Shown here in pieces: positions 9,664 through 20,188 of a stretch of 64,000 bases of DNA (positions are counted from its first letter, which is position 1; each line of letters starts with the position of its first letter). Location: NCBI GenBank assembly GCA_000467715.1, contig AJFK01000258.1:46860-110859 (forward strand), read 5' to 3'. Made by a program: the position numbers and the translations under genes. Source of the stretch: Hysterium pulicare CBS 123377 (lineage: Eukaryota > Ascomycota > Dothideomycetes > Hysteriales > Hysteriaceae). The notes under the pieces are model-generated. The model saw only the letters and a list, made by a program, of their open reading frames with translations, was not told where the DNA came from and made no database searches.

Positions 9664-12600
9664 ATGGCAGAACCACCTCCCGCCCCAGACGAAGCTCATA
9701 CGCCGAAACCCTTCGCAACCCGCCTTAGACTCGCCCTTGGACCATGGACCGTACACTTTCAGACGCCGGGCTACATCAAAGATGAAACGATGCAAATGCT
9801 GGAGCTAGGTGTGTGTAAGAAAACACTGGAGGAGACACGGCGGAGTCTGGAAGTCCGGTGTGTGCTCATGGAGGCAGATCGACCTCAATTTACAACCAAA
9901 CTAACATTCTACAGCGAAGAAATAGGATCGTCCCCTGAGACCTGGAAAGAGCTAGGTGAGCTGCTCGAAGCTGCCGTCCCGTCCCTAGAGAAGCGATGTT
10001 TCGCTGCTCCGGATCCTGCCACCCCAGAATATGAAGGCCTTTCTGGGCCGCTAATTGCTTCATACTCCTCGGATCTCCTCAAGGACCTGGAAAGATTGAA
10101 CACTGCCATTTCAATAGCGCGGAATGTGCTCACTATTGGGGACGTGGCACAGAATCTTTCTGCAAAACAGCAATTCGATCAGGAGGTATTTAAGCTTATA
10201 AGCGTTTGTGTGAAAGTGACAGCCAGAGGCTACGATGGAGAGGCAGGGTCCGCGGATGAGGATAGGTGGCAGTCCGTGATCAACACTTTCAAGAAGCTTT
10301 TGATTACATGTCTCCAGTTCCTAAACAACATGGTCGCCCGTAACGAACGCCGAAAATTAATGCTATGGGTCGAGCTCTTCGACAGCTCCTCCGACAGCAT
10401 GATGCCGAATTTCACCGATCTGAAGAGCAAGCTTGAACAATGGCCCCGGTTTGATGAGAAGCTGGTGCAAACTTTGAGCAATACTCTGCTTCCACTTCCG
10501 AACATTGATCCAAAGGTTGCAACCCGGTCGGATGCAGATTCCAAGCCCGTACAGCAGCCTGCTTCGTCTCCATTTTTGCTATATATTGGGAAAATGGGTA
10601 CAGAAATAAAGCGCTATCTTAACGAAAAGGGTGAGAAGGCTGGTGCGACAGAGATCGCCACTGAATGTAAGAGGAGGTGGCAATCTATGCCTGAAGAAGA
10701 GAAAACTGTAAGTTCGACTCAAAAGGGTCATTGCAAATGACATGCTGAAGCAAGCAGAAATGGAATATGTTATATGCGGATATCATCGCCAAATATCGAG
10801 AGGAACTGGCCTCCTCTAGCTCATTCAAGAATGTCGTGGACCAGCACGCTAAGAACGAAGAAAATGTTCAGGCACTCGCCCGCAGCATCAGCCAACTTCA
10901 GATTGAGGTAGATAAAATAAGGAAATCTGTTGTTGCTAGCTCGAAAGCTTCCGCTAACATCGAGGAAAAGGCTTCGGATGCTGCAGACAAGAATGGTAAA
11001 AACCCGGCTCTTCCTCCCCTTAAAGAGAATCATCCTTACATCCCGATAACTGCAGAGATGCCCGACGCTCCGCCTGCCAACGAGGCCGATTTCCGCATGA
11101 CTTATGCTGCATCTTACGGAGCGGAAATCCTGCAGCAGGGAAAAGATGATCTCATGAAGCGCTTAGAAACCTTTTCAGAACGTCCTTCAGTTGCGCAGGC
11201 GAGCCACGTTGCTTCGCCATCTTCCCCTGCGGTGTCCCCAACATCCCCGGTGGAAGGCAATTCTAGGAGTCTGATCCCTGGCACCGTCAGTGATGAGGAT
11301 GAAAGCGAAGATGATGACTATGTTGTGCCCGGGGATGATGGTCGCGGCCTACTTACTGATGTTCCATTGATCCTAGGTCCGACAGAGATAGAGGTCCTTC
11401 CCATGGTCATTATGTCTGGTATTGTTCCTCCAAGTGAAGGCACTCCTGGTTATGGTTCCAGTCATGATGAAATTATCGCTATTAGGAACATGCATACAGT
11501 ACGATGTCATCTACTCCTCGCGCAAGACAACGGAAGAAATCTTCTTCGCGAGCTCCTCATATTTGTTGCAGCATGGGATCTCAGGGAAGAAGAACTTTAC
11601 TTCAAGTTCATGGTTAAGATAATGGAGGCAATTCTATCAAACGGCCTGATGCCATTCTCTTACCATGCATTCAGGGAGTAAGTTGGTTCCATTGTTAGTG
11701 TCTGCAGCGATCGCTAACAACGCCTCAGGTCTAAAGACATCATCTCTCCCGCACAAGCAGTTATCATGAAACTGCTCACGAACATCTTCCGTGCTCGCCA
11801 GGCGTCCCAAGTCTCCCAGAATATTTCTAGAGCAAAAGCCTCTTATAGAGAACGTGGCTACCCAATGCGAGTAGACGTACACATGGTCAATTTTCTTTTG
11901 ACCGAATTCAGACGACACATCATACCTCAGACATGCGCGTTGATCTTCTTACAAGGCCAGATCCACGCTGGTCACGCCCACCCTGAGGACTTTCCCCTAA
12001 ATCTTTGGGATATGGAGAGGATGTACGAAGGCGTCTATCAGTACCTAGAATTCTTCGCGATCCTAACAGAACACGAAGTATGGAAGAGTATGATGGCTGA
12101 GTGGGAGATCACAAGTGAACTTGTGACTCTGTTGAAAGAATTGGACGCAGCGATACCAAAAGGTCAACTTCCTGTGGCTCCACTCGCTTCATCATCTGCT
12201 CGTGGCAGCTCCCGGAGTCCACATCTCGAAGGTGGCGCTGTTCAAAATTCTACTGGCGCTGCACCAGTTGCAGTAGAACGTCCGTATGATGTCACAACTG
12301 GGCAAGCCGCAAACCCCGTTTCAGAAACCTATCCGGAGCCGCGACCGTACATAGACGAATCGCAGGATGAGCCATCTGATTTTGAATGGCGGAATTTGAA
12401 GAAATTAGCCGTGCTTGTTCTGTCGTCGCTCGTTTGGAAGTCAAGGCAAGTTCAAGATCAGGTCCGTCCTCTCGGAGGCATTGAAGCCATTCTCAACTGC
12501 TGCACTTACGACGAACACAACCCTTACATCCGCGAACACGCCATCATGTGCCTCCGCTTTCTCTTGGAAGGAAATTCGGACAACCAAGATCTTATCCGGC

Positions 12601-12893
12601 AACTAGAAGCTAAAGGAGTCGTTCCCAATGAGGTCCTCGATCAGCACGGTTACGAGACTTATATGGACTCGAAAGGCCAAGTGATGTTACGACGGAAAGA
12701 GGTTGTAAAGTCCAACCCCCCCGGAGCTGGAAAAGGGAAACAGATCGCTAACCCGAAGGACCCAAAAGATTTCGAAGTACTAGTCCAGCAGGTCATGAGG
12801 GATCTGCCGACGCGGGTACAGGGCGCAAAATATGACGCCGAAAAGGCAGCGGCACTAGCGAAATTAGACAAGGCTTTTGATGGACGTAGTTAA
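9664..12893 (+). CDS. Ataxin-10/Ctr86 homologue with internal HMG-box-like segment
   Basis: Exons 9664-10707, 10758-11677 and 11729-12893, with introns of 50 and 51 nt, give 1042 aa. The C-terminal Ataxin-10 domain (about 875-955) is clear: RPLGGIEAILNCCTYDEHN, then PYIREHAIMCLRFLLEGN. The N-terminal part and the block after the acidic linker (about 590-780) are helical and probably armadillo-like. Between them, about residues 302-368 across intron 1, is a stretch with HMG-box spacing: SPFLLYIGKMGTEIK, then EIATECKRRWQSMPEEEKTK, then W-x(6)-II-AKYREE. The exon join makes this pattern better, which supports the splice. Yeast Ctr86 belongs to the Ataxin-10 family and is essential, with unclear function. 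A role for the HMG-like part (DNA or protein binding) is inference. Acidic and serine-rich linkers separate the modules. Confidence 0.85.
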
Positions 12894-13241
12894 GCTTGAA
12901 GCACCGGAGTTCGAAAGATTACACTAGAGAGGTTAGCTTATTCGCTCCACCGTCATTGGCGAGAAGTATTTGAGCAACCTCACAGAAGAAAAGATATCCG
13001 ACGCAAATAGAGGGTATAAGTAACATCCTGAACCCGTAAGCCTGCACGACAGGACCGGTGAGGACCTGCGGAGGCTATTTGAGAGGGTTTCGAAGGATAG
13101 AGGCTTCTCCCAATCCAAGATACAACCATATCTCGGGAGCAGCCATAAGCGATCATGGTATCGTATTCATAGTCCAAAATACTACACCCACACCATCCCA
13201 CTTACATCACATCCTCAAAAGCTAAACGATGCCAATACCTT
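12894..13241. other. Convergent intergenic region
   Basis: The stop codons of the Ataxin-10 homologue (+) and the MARVEL protein (-) converge across 348 bp. I see only 3' UTR-like sequence. Confidence 0.5.
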
Positions 13242-14141
13242 TTACAGGTCCCGCCCATCACGCCCTCCTGCGCCATAATATCCCGTATCATATCTGAACT
13301 GCTCCCCGGGTACCTGATACCCGAACTCACCGTTCTGGTTCGCCTTCACTCTCTCGAACCTACTACTTGATCCTTCCGAGTAGGACTCCAGCGCCAGAAC
13401 TAACTCGGACTCCTTGAATGCCCTTCTATCGTCACTATCTCGCATCTGGTTGTATGCACCGCGGCGGGTGGCACGTCGGTAGACGCGGAGGTCTAGGAGG
13501 GTTGCTAAGAGGGTGGATACACTACACAAGATAAGTTAGATTGGAATTGTTATTCGGATTCGCGATCGATCACTTTGGTCTTGGGAGATAAAATCAAATA
13601 TTTGAAGGGTTGCCTGAAGCGGTGGAAGAGAGCGAAAGAAAGGACCCACATACAATCCCACCACGGTGAAAGCATATAGACTCTTATAAAGCCGGCAAAC
13701 CATCACTCCCGTTGGATCTTCCCAGTTCGTCTTATTGCAGATATGCCCGAGAGTGCCACTGCTCCACCATGTGAGGAGCGCAAAGCCGACTGTCCAAAAT
13801 AGTAGGAGACTGCTATTCAGTATGACGTTTAGACGGGGATTGAGGCCGAAGCAAACGTGAAGCACTATCGTTACGCTCAAAGATACGATTGTCAAGAGTG
13901 AGACAGTCAAGAGCTTTGATATGATTAGTCTCGTCGCCTAATTTCATTGCGAACTCTGGGCTGGGGAGAGTGTTACAAGTATGAATGTCCACGGGAGATG
14001 GTAATGGTCATGCGAGAGGTGCCAGAGGAAATAGAACATTATAGATGCCACGACTAACGAGGACAGGAGCTGAGCTAGGCGGAGAGAGTGGAAGGGGAGG
14101 AAGGGGTAGTTGAAGTGGCTTTTGCGGGATTGGTGAGGCAT
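13242..14141 (-). CDS. MARVEL-type four-helix membrane protein
   Basis: Three exons, 14141-13977, 13937-13654 and 13521-13242, give 242 aa. Four hydrophobic segments are visible: about 22-43 (LRLAQLLSSLVVASIMFYFL), about 58-80, about 90-112 (LNVILNSSLLLFWTVGFALL) and one that spans the last junction (KSLYAFTVVGF-VSTLLATLL). The layout, plus the H-x-H motif after helix 1, the LTWW motif ending helix 3 and the YRRATRRGAYNQM motif after helix 4, matches fungal MARVEL-domain proteins of the plasma membrane. The C-terminal cytosolic tail ends GYYGAGGRDGRDL. Intron 1 is read as only 39 nt (GTAACA...AATTAG); it removes two in-frame stops (TGA, TAG) and keeps phase 0. Intron 2 is 132 nt (GTATGT...GTGTAG). 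The function is unknown beyond membrane organisation typical of the family. Confidence 0.8.
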
Positions 14142-14977
14142 ATTTTGCTATCTTCCCAGGGAGTTGATCTAAAAGAGAATTAATGCGACGCTTATTCTAA
14201 ATGAAACGAAGGGAGAAATCGAATATAAGTGTAGTTGTAGTGTTTAGTCAAGGATGTACTTAGGGGTCTTGGAGATGTTCAGCTGAAAGCGAGCCCCTTT
14301 CAGCCCAGCGCCACGTTCCTGGGCGTTCGTGTAAATGCATCGAATGGGAGAAGAGTCTGTGAACCTTGCTCTTGATCATGAAACGTGAAGCAAGCGAACT
14401 TTGTGTTGGTGTTTCTTCGCCCTTACCAGTGTCTTGATCGAAAAGAGAAGGCTTTGTGGATCACGATTTCGACGTTCGCTGGGGGCTAGCTACTCCTCGC
14501 GATTCACATTACCAGTGATGCGGACAGCTAAGGGAGTAAGTATGAGGTTGATACACAGCCCAGACCTAACGAAATGAAACAACCAGTGACCGTATCAAGA
14601 TAGATCTGAATCTGGTGTTCAAGTGGGGCACCATCCGAGCGCGACTCTCTTTGTCATTTGGAAGCAAAAAATCATCTTCGTCGTTTTCAGGACTTAACGC
14701 GGAAAGTCCAGCCCTTATGTCCAGGTCTTTAAGGGAAAAGGAAATCAAGATGAATCTTAATCATCCATCCTACCGACGTTGGTTAAGGGTCGGGTGGCAT
14801 GATAGATTACTAAACCTCCGCGCTCATCTAGGTATATGTCAGCACGATTCTCTAAGCAGTACCTCGGGAGTAGAGTTGCTGTCATCGTCTTCAAAGACAC
14901 ATGTGCAAAAACATAGGGATTCACTATAAGGCCGCCATAATACGACTTAGAGTTCGGTTCCACGCGCAATTTTCAAT
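14142..14977. promoter_or_regulatory. Divergent upstream region of MARVEL gene and flavoprotein gene
   Basis: This 836-bp space lies between two divergent start codons. Short frames are present, none with recognisable content. It should contain both promoters and possibly 5' UTR introns; no element can be named. Confidence 0.4.
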
Positions 14978-16894
14978 ATGTTCTCCCTGGGAATGCCCTG
15001 GTCCTCAGGGGAGGAGAAGATGCACGAATTGATGCGCGTCCCCGCTCACGACAATCCTACCCAAACTGGATTATCAGCGCAAGCTTCATTCATGCTTCAA
15101 AGAGCGCCTCTACTCGCTATCGGAACTTTGGACTCTCGAGGCCGTCCTTGGGCGACGCTTTGGGGTGGCGAACCAGGATTCTCGCAGTCTCTGGGTTCAG
15201 GCATTGTTGGCACGAGAACTATGGTTGACGGGAAGAATGATCCTGTTGTACAAACGCTGACTGGAGGGAAGGGTGGTGGAGAAGTTGTGAAGAGTGAAGG
15301 ATCGGGGAGCATGGTCGCCGGCTTGGCCATAGATCTTATGACGAGGAAAAGAGTTAAGATTTACGGTAGGATGGTAGCAGCTGCGTTGGGGAAGGTGGAG
15401 ATTGACGAAGAAGACCCACCAGAAGCATGGGATCCGAGCTCTGGGGTCAAGAGCCAAGAGCAGTTGCAGCTTGTTACACGGATCGAACAGAGTCTCGGTA
15501 AGTCATCTCACGGTCCGAAAATGAGGGTTATAATGATGTGATGGCGTGGTTTAGGCAACTGTCCCAAATATCTAAATCAAAAGGATATACGTCCAGCAAT
15601 AGTGTCTTCGAAACTTCTATCCCAATCGCCTAATCTTAGCTCAGAAGCACTAAAGCTCTTAGCCAAAGCAGACATGTTCTTCATCGCCAGTTCCAACTCA
15701 GACTACGACATGGACTGCAATCATCGAGGCGGACCTCCCGGCTTCGTTCGGGTCCTTTCAAACTCTTTGTCCGGCGCTGAGATTGTGTATCCTGAGTACA
15801 GTGGCAATCGACTTTACCAGACTCTAGGCAATCTCCAACTAAATCCTGTTATTGGGCTCACAGTCCCTAACTACGAGACTGGAGATGTGCTGTACACAAC
15901 CGGAACTGTTGAGATCTTGATCGGAAAAAATGCTGCAGCCATCCTGCCGGGTTCTAATCTCGCCATTAAGATCAAAATTTCCGAAGCAAGATATGTCCAG
16001 TCAGGTCTTCCTTTTCGTGGCACATCAAAAGATCTCTCCCCCTACAACCCTATCGTACGTCTCCTAGCAAGCGAAGGCAACCTCAAAACCTCGCTACAAT
16101 CTTCCCCCACACAGATCGCTCATTTAATATCAAAAACGCAACTCACGCCCAGGATTCGCCGCTTCCGTTTCTCAGTGACTGAAAAAGTGAAGTATGCCCC
16201 AGGCCAATGGGTCGCACTAGATTTCTCGCGCGAGCTCGATTTCGGATACTCACATATGCGGGACGATGATCCGAGGAGTTTGAATGAGGATTGGATACGT
16301 ACCTTTACCATTTCATCGCCTCCGACCTCAAATCCCGCGTCAACGTCGACAGAGGAAACAGAAAGGGAATTTGAAATTACCATTAGGAATGTTGGACCTG
16401 TGACCTCCTTTCTCTTCCAACAAGCATCGCATTCGGGGCTGGAGATCCCGTTACGAGGTATTGGTGGAGATTTCAGGATAGAGCAAGATGACGAGGAAGG
16501 AGTGACCACTTCTTTTATTGCTGGTGGTGTCGGTATAACACCTCTATTGGGCCACTTACCTACGCTTGATCTTTCGCGTCTTCGATTACTTTGGACGATC
16601 CAAGTAGATGATATACCGCTTGTGCTTGATGTTTTCAAGCAATATCCGGGCCTCAGTCCCTCCACAAGGATTTTCGTTACTGGGGTCACTTCGGAGCTAG
16701 AGTGGCAGGGTATGTTACATAACGTAGGAGTTCGGTATGAGAAGAGGAGGATAAGGAAAGAGGATCTGCGGCCATTAGGAGAGGGATCTAAAACAGCGAA
16801 GAAATGGTATCTGTGTGCCGGGCGAAGCTTAAGGAAAGAAGTCTTGAATTGGCTAGATGGGCAAAAGGTTGTTTTCGAGGATTTTGATTATTAA
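14978..16894 (+). CDS. PNPOx-like flavin-binding / FAD-NAD(P) oxidoreductase fusion protein
   Basis: Exons 14978-15497 and 15555-16894 (57-nt intron, G|GTAAGT...TTTAG|GC) give 619 aa. The N-terminal half (about 15-330) is a pyridoxamine-phosphate-oxidase-like split barrel: FMLQRAPLLAIGTLDSRGRP, ATLWGGEPGF, then NCPKYLNQKDIRP and GGPPGFVRVL. The C-terminal half (about 365-619) is a ferredoxin/flavohaemoprotein-type reductase: APGQWVALDFS, the FAD-binding RTFTISSPP, and the NAD(P)-binding FIAGGVGITPLLG. Fungal and bacterial proteins with this order are annotated as oxidoreductases of unknown substrate. Unlike many bacterial relatives, no C-terminal 2Fe-2S ferredoxin motif (CxxxxCxxC) is seen before the stop. 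The likely activity is NAD(P)H-dependent flavin or haem-independent redox chemistry in the cytosol. The ATG could also be the Met six residues downstream. Confidence 0.85.
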
Positions 16895-17325
16895 GGATCT
16901 TTGCTGGCATCATTTGGCTATAATATAACATCATTGTCTCCCTTAGCCGGAGCCCCGCCCCGTCGAATTGTGGCTTGCCAGCAGTGTTAGTTATCCTTTG
17001 GCAATGTCTTTTGTGTAGCTGAATTGAAAAGTAGCGATAAAAGTGGTTCAGGACATATATGTGTCTTGGTTGCTCGCACTCGATACGGCTGCGGCGATGC
17101 ATGCATGCCTGAGTCACACATTCTACCCCACCCGCATGCTTCTAGCTTCTTTTGACCCACACACATATATGCACGTCTCGCTCATTCTCACTCATTCCGC
17201 TAGCCTAATTAGGATCAACATATGACAGTGGTTTATATGAACGACTGTCTTTCTCAACTTCACGGCCTTCTGCTACAACTGCATATATCTTGTCAAGGTA
17301 ACAACTCGCTCTACGCCAAAGCACA
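16895..17325. promoter_or_regulatory. Upstream region of the ABC-F gene
   Basis: This 431-bp space between tandem + strand genes contains alternating purine-pyrimidine runs (around 17095-17110 and 17160-17172) and pyrimidine-rich stretches before the ATG at 17326. No gene is visible. The first half is the 3' flank of the flavoprotein gene. Confidence 0.4.
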
Positions 17326-19900
17326 ATGGTTCGGAAAGGAAAAGAGCCTGTTGGCGCAGATGCCTCAGGCGCTGAGGAACAACCCATCACGGTCACGGCT
17401 CAGCAGAGCCGATATCAAGTCGACGCTGTTGATGCGCCTACGTCCAAAGAGGCTTGTCCCGTCTTCCTTTGCCTGTTTTTTCAACTTGATTTCGTCTGGC
17501 TAATCGATACGGTCTTAGGTTCTGATCAAAAGTCTTAGCATCAGTGTAGGGCAGAAGGAATTGCTATCTAATGCATTGTTGCACTTGGTAGAAGGGAGGC
17601 ATTATGTTTTGGTTGGGAGGAACGGGACTGGCAAATCTAGTTCGTCGACCTGCAAAACTGACGTGCAGGCTGGGTCTGGGCACTAATGCCTAGTGAAGCG
17701 CTCCTCAAGGCTATCGCGGATGGCCTCATACCCGGTATACCATGGAGTCTCCATGTTCTGCTCTTAGGTCAAACTCGCTCGACGCTCGAAGACGATATGG
17801 GGCGTCTCAATATTGCGCAGGAGTCCGTCTTACAACATGTTGTCAGAAGTGACAAAGTCCGAGAAAGATACACGCGTGAAGCTCAGAGTCAGCTCCCCTC
17901 CAGCCCGGATTCATATTTGGCATGAAGCTGACTTGGCACGAATAGTTCTTTCTGCAGCGTTAGATGACCCAAAGGATTCCGTGGCTCCAGTGCGAGCTTT
18001 CCGACAGCTTAGCCATGAACGTCTGAAACGTGAAATCGATGAAGCCGGACAGATCGCTCAGAGAAGAAGTGGCGCGCGTGGTAAGAATGCTAGAAAGTAT
18101 CTCACCGAGCTGGAGGAAAAGCTTGCGCAGTCGCAGTTACTGTATGTCGTGCAAGAATAACCATGAGAGCCCCTGCTGAATTGAATAGATTGGATGAAAA
18201 CGAAAGAGATATTGATCCAGCGAAGCTAAGTGAAGAGACCCAGGCTGCTGCAGATATGTTTTCTAGCGTGCACTCTTCTTTAGAACTGGTTAGCAGCGCG
18301 TCCATATTCCTCTTAAATCAGCCTTTCTAACATAGAGTTCCCCGTTAGATGAAGGCCTCTGAGGCGGAGGCTAAAGCTAGAACGGTACGTAACTTGCCTC
18401 GACGCAGCCTAATTCAGGACTCACTATGTTAAGGTACTTTTGGGCCTCGGTTTCTCCACCCAAAAGGTCGACGACCCCTTCTCCGAGCTCTCAGGCGGGT
18501 GGAAAACTCGCTGCGACCTGGCGTGCGCCCTCTGCCAATATGCTGATCTTCTTCTACTTGACGAGCCGACCAACTTCCTGGACTTACCCTCTATCGTATG
18601 GTTACAGGACTATATTCGAAATTTGCAATCTACAACAGTGGTCGTCGTGACTCATGACCGGGATTTTGGAGATTCCGTCGCCGAAGAGCTTCTTGTCCTG
18701 CGCCAATTAGGTCTTGAGAAGTTCCGCGGAAACCTTAGCACCTATGAACGTGAGCGGTACAAAAAAGCGAAATGGCTCACCACGATGAAAGACGCGCAAG
18801 AGAAGCAGAAGAAGCATATGGAACAAAGTATTATCCAAAACGTGAAAGCCGCGAAGACGAAAGGCGATGACAAAAAACTGAAACAAGCTGCCTCGCGAAG
18901 GAAGAAGCTGGATGAGAGGATGGGGATGGAAGTCAGTGCTAAAGGTCACCGTTTTAAGCTGAATCGGGATCTGGTAGGCTATCATTTGTCAAATCGTGGA
19001 GAGATTGAGGTCCCAGATTTTGACCCTCTAGTCAGGATCTCCTTTCCCTCTGTACCAGCCGACCTGAGATTTCCTGGAGCGCTGATAAGCCTCGAAAACG
19101 TCTCTTTCGGGTATCCAGGCAAGAAAAGGGTGCCTACCTTGACAGATATCGGCTTGACGATTTATCCTGGTGACCGTTTTGGCCTGGCAGGCCTAAATGG
19201 CTCTGGCAAAACAACACTCGTCTCACTCATCATGGGAAGTGGAACTGGCGACGGGGCCGCAGGAGGTCTATCACCTACGCAGGGTACGATAACGCGCCAT
19301 GCCCGTGCTAAATTCGGTCGCTTCTCGCAACAAGCAGTGGAAGAGCTTACGGCAGTTGCGGAACTGAATCCAACCCTCTCAGCACTTTCCCACCTAATCG
19401 AATTCGTTGGTGGCGGCTTCACGGAGAAAGATGCACGTTCGCTTTTGGGCTCCTTAGGTCTCCAAGGCCAAGTCGCGTCGGATGTGCCACTTGCCCTCCT
19501 CTCCGGTGGTCAGAAAGTTAGACTCGCAATAGCAAAGCTGTTGTCCGATCCACCTCACCTCCTCATTCTGGACGAAGTAACGACGCACCTGGATGCGGAT
19601 ACTATTCTCGGTCTTGTCAACGCTTTACGTGGCTATCAAGGCGCCCTTCTAATTGTCACTCATGACCGCTTCTTCATGCGATGTGTGGTAGAAGGGGAGA
19701 GTCCCTATGCACTGAGGCCGGGGATGAACGGAGAGGAGCCAGAAGAAGACGAAAGCGAGGATGAAGATGCGGAGGGAGCACGTCCGCCAGGGGTTGTGTA
19801 CAGGCTCGTTAAGGGGACTTTAAAGAAGCTCGATGGTGGAATGGAACAGTATGAGGAGACTGCGGGGCGGGCGGCTAAGAAGTTGGCAAAGGGGAAGTAG
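17326..19900 (+). CDS. ABC-F family ATPase with two nucleotide-binding domains
   Basis: A soluble twin-ATPase without membrane segments, a family acting on ribosomes in translation or ribosome assembly. Seven exons: 17326-17451, 17519-17639, 17699-17887, 17946-18141, 18189-18288, 18349-18384 and 18434-19900, giving 744 aa. Domain 1 has Walker A GRNGTGKST (joined over intron 2), signature LSGGWKTRCDLA and Walker B LLLLDEPTNFLD. The linker is basic and coiled. Domain 2 has GLNGSGKTT, LSGGQKVRLAIAKLL and the deviating LLILDEVTTHLD in place of the usual DEPTNHLD. Intron 1 must begin with GC (GAG|GCTTGT) to keep the frame into VLIKSLSISVGQKELL. Intron 2 must end at TGAAG rather than the TAG 5 nt earlier. 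Exon 6 is only 36 nt (MKASEAEAKART). An acidic patch lies near the C-terminus. The exact orthologue is not certain; it is not a clear Gcn20, Arb1 or eEF3. Confidence 0.88.
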
Positions 19901-20188
19901 TTATGGCGTAATAAACGGTTGATTGAGTATTTCTTAAAGGATGTTCGAAATACCTCAAGTAGTCATGCAGGAAGTGAGTAGTTATTTAACAGTATTCAAT
20001 ACCTCTTTTCCCACGCATCACAAATCACGCATACCTTCCGAACGACTCCGCGCATTAGTCCAATTCAGCGAACTGACTTTAACGCTCCATGCAAAGACCA
20101 AACAGGCTCGGGAGGGTTCGTTGAAGTTGTAGGCAGATGCGAGCATACCTTTTGAGGGACCCGAATCGTTCCTCCCCGAATTTGGTTC

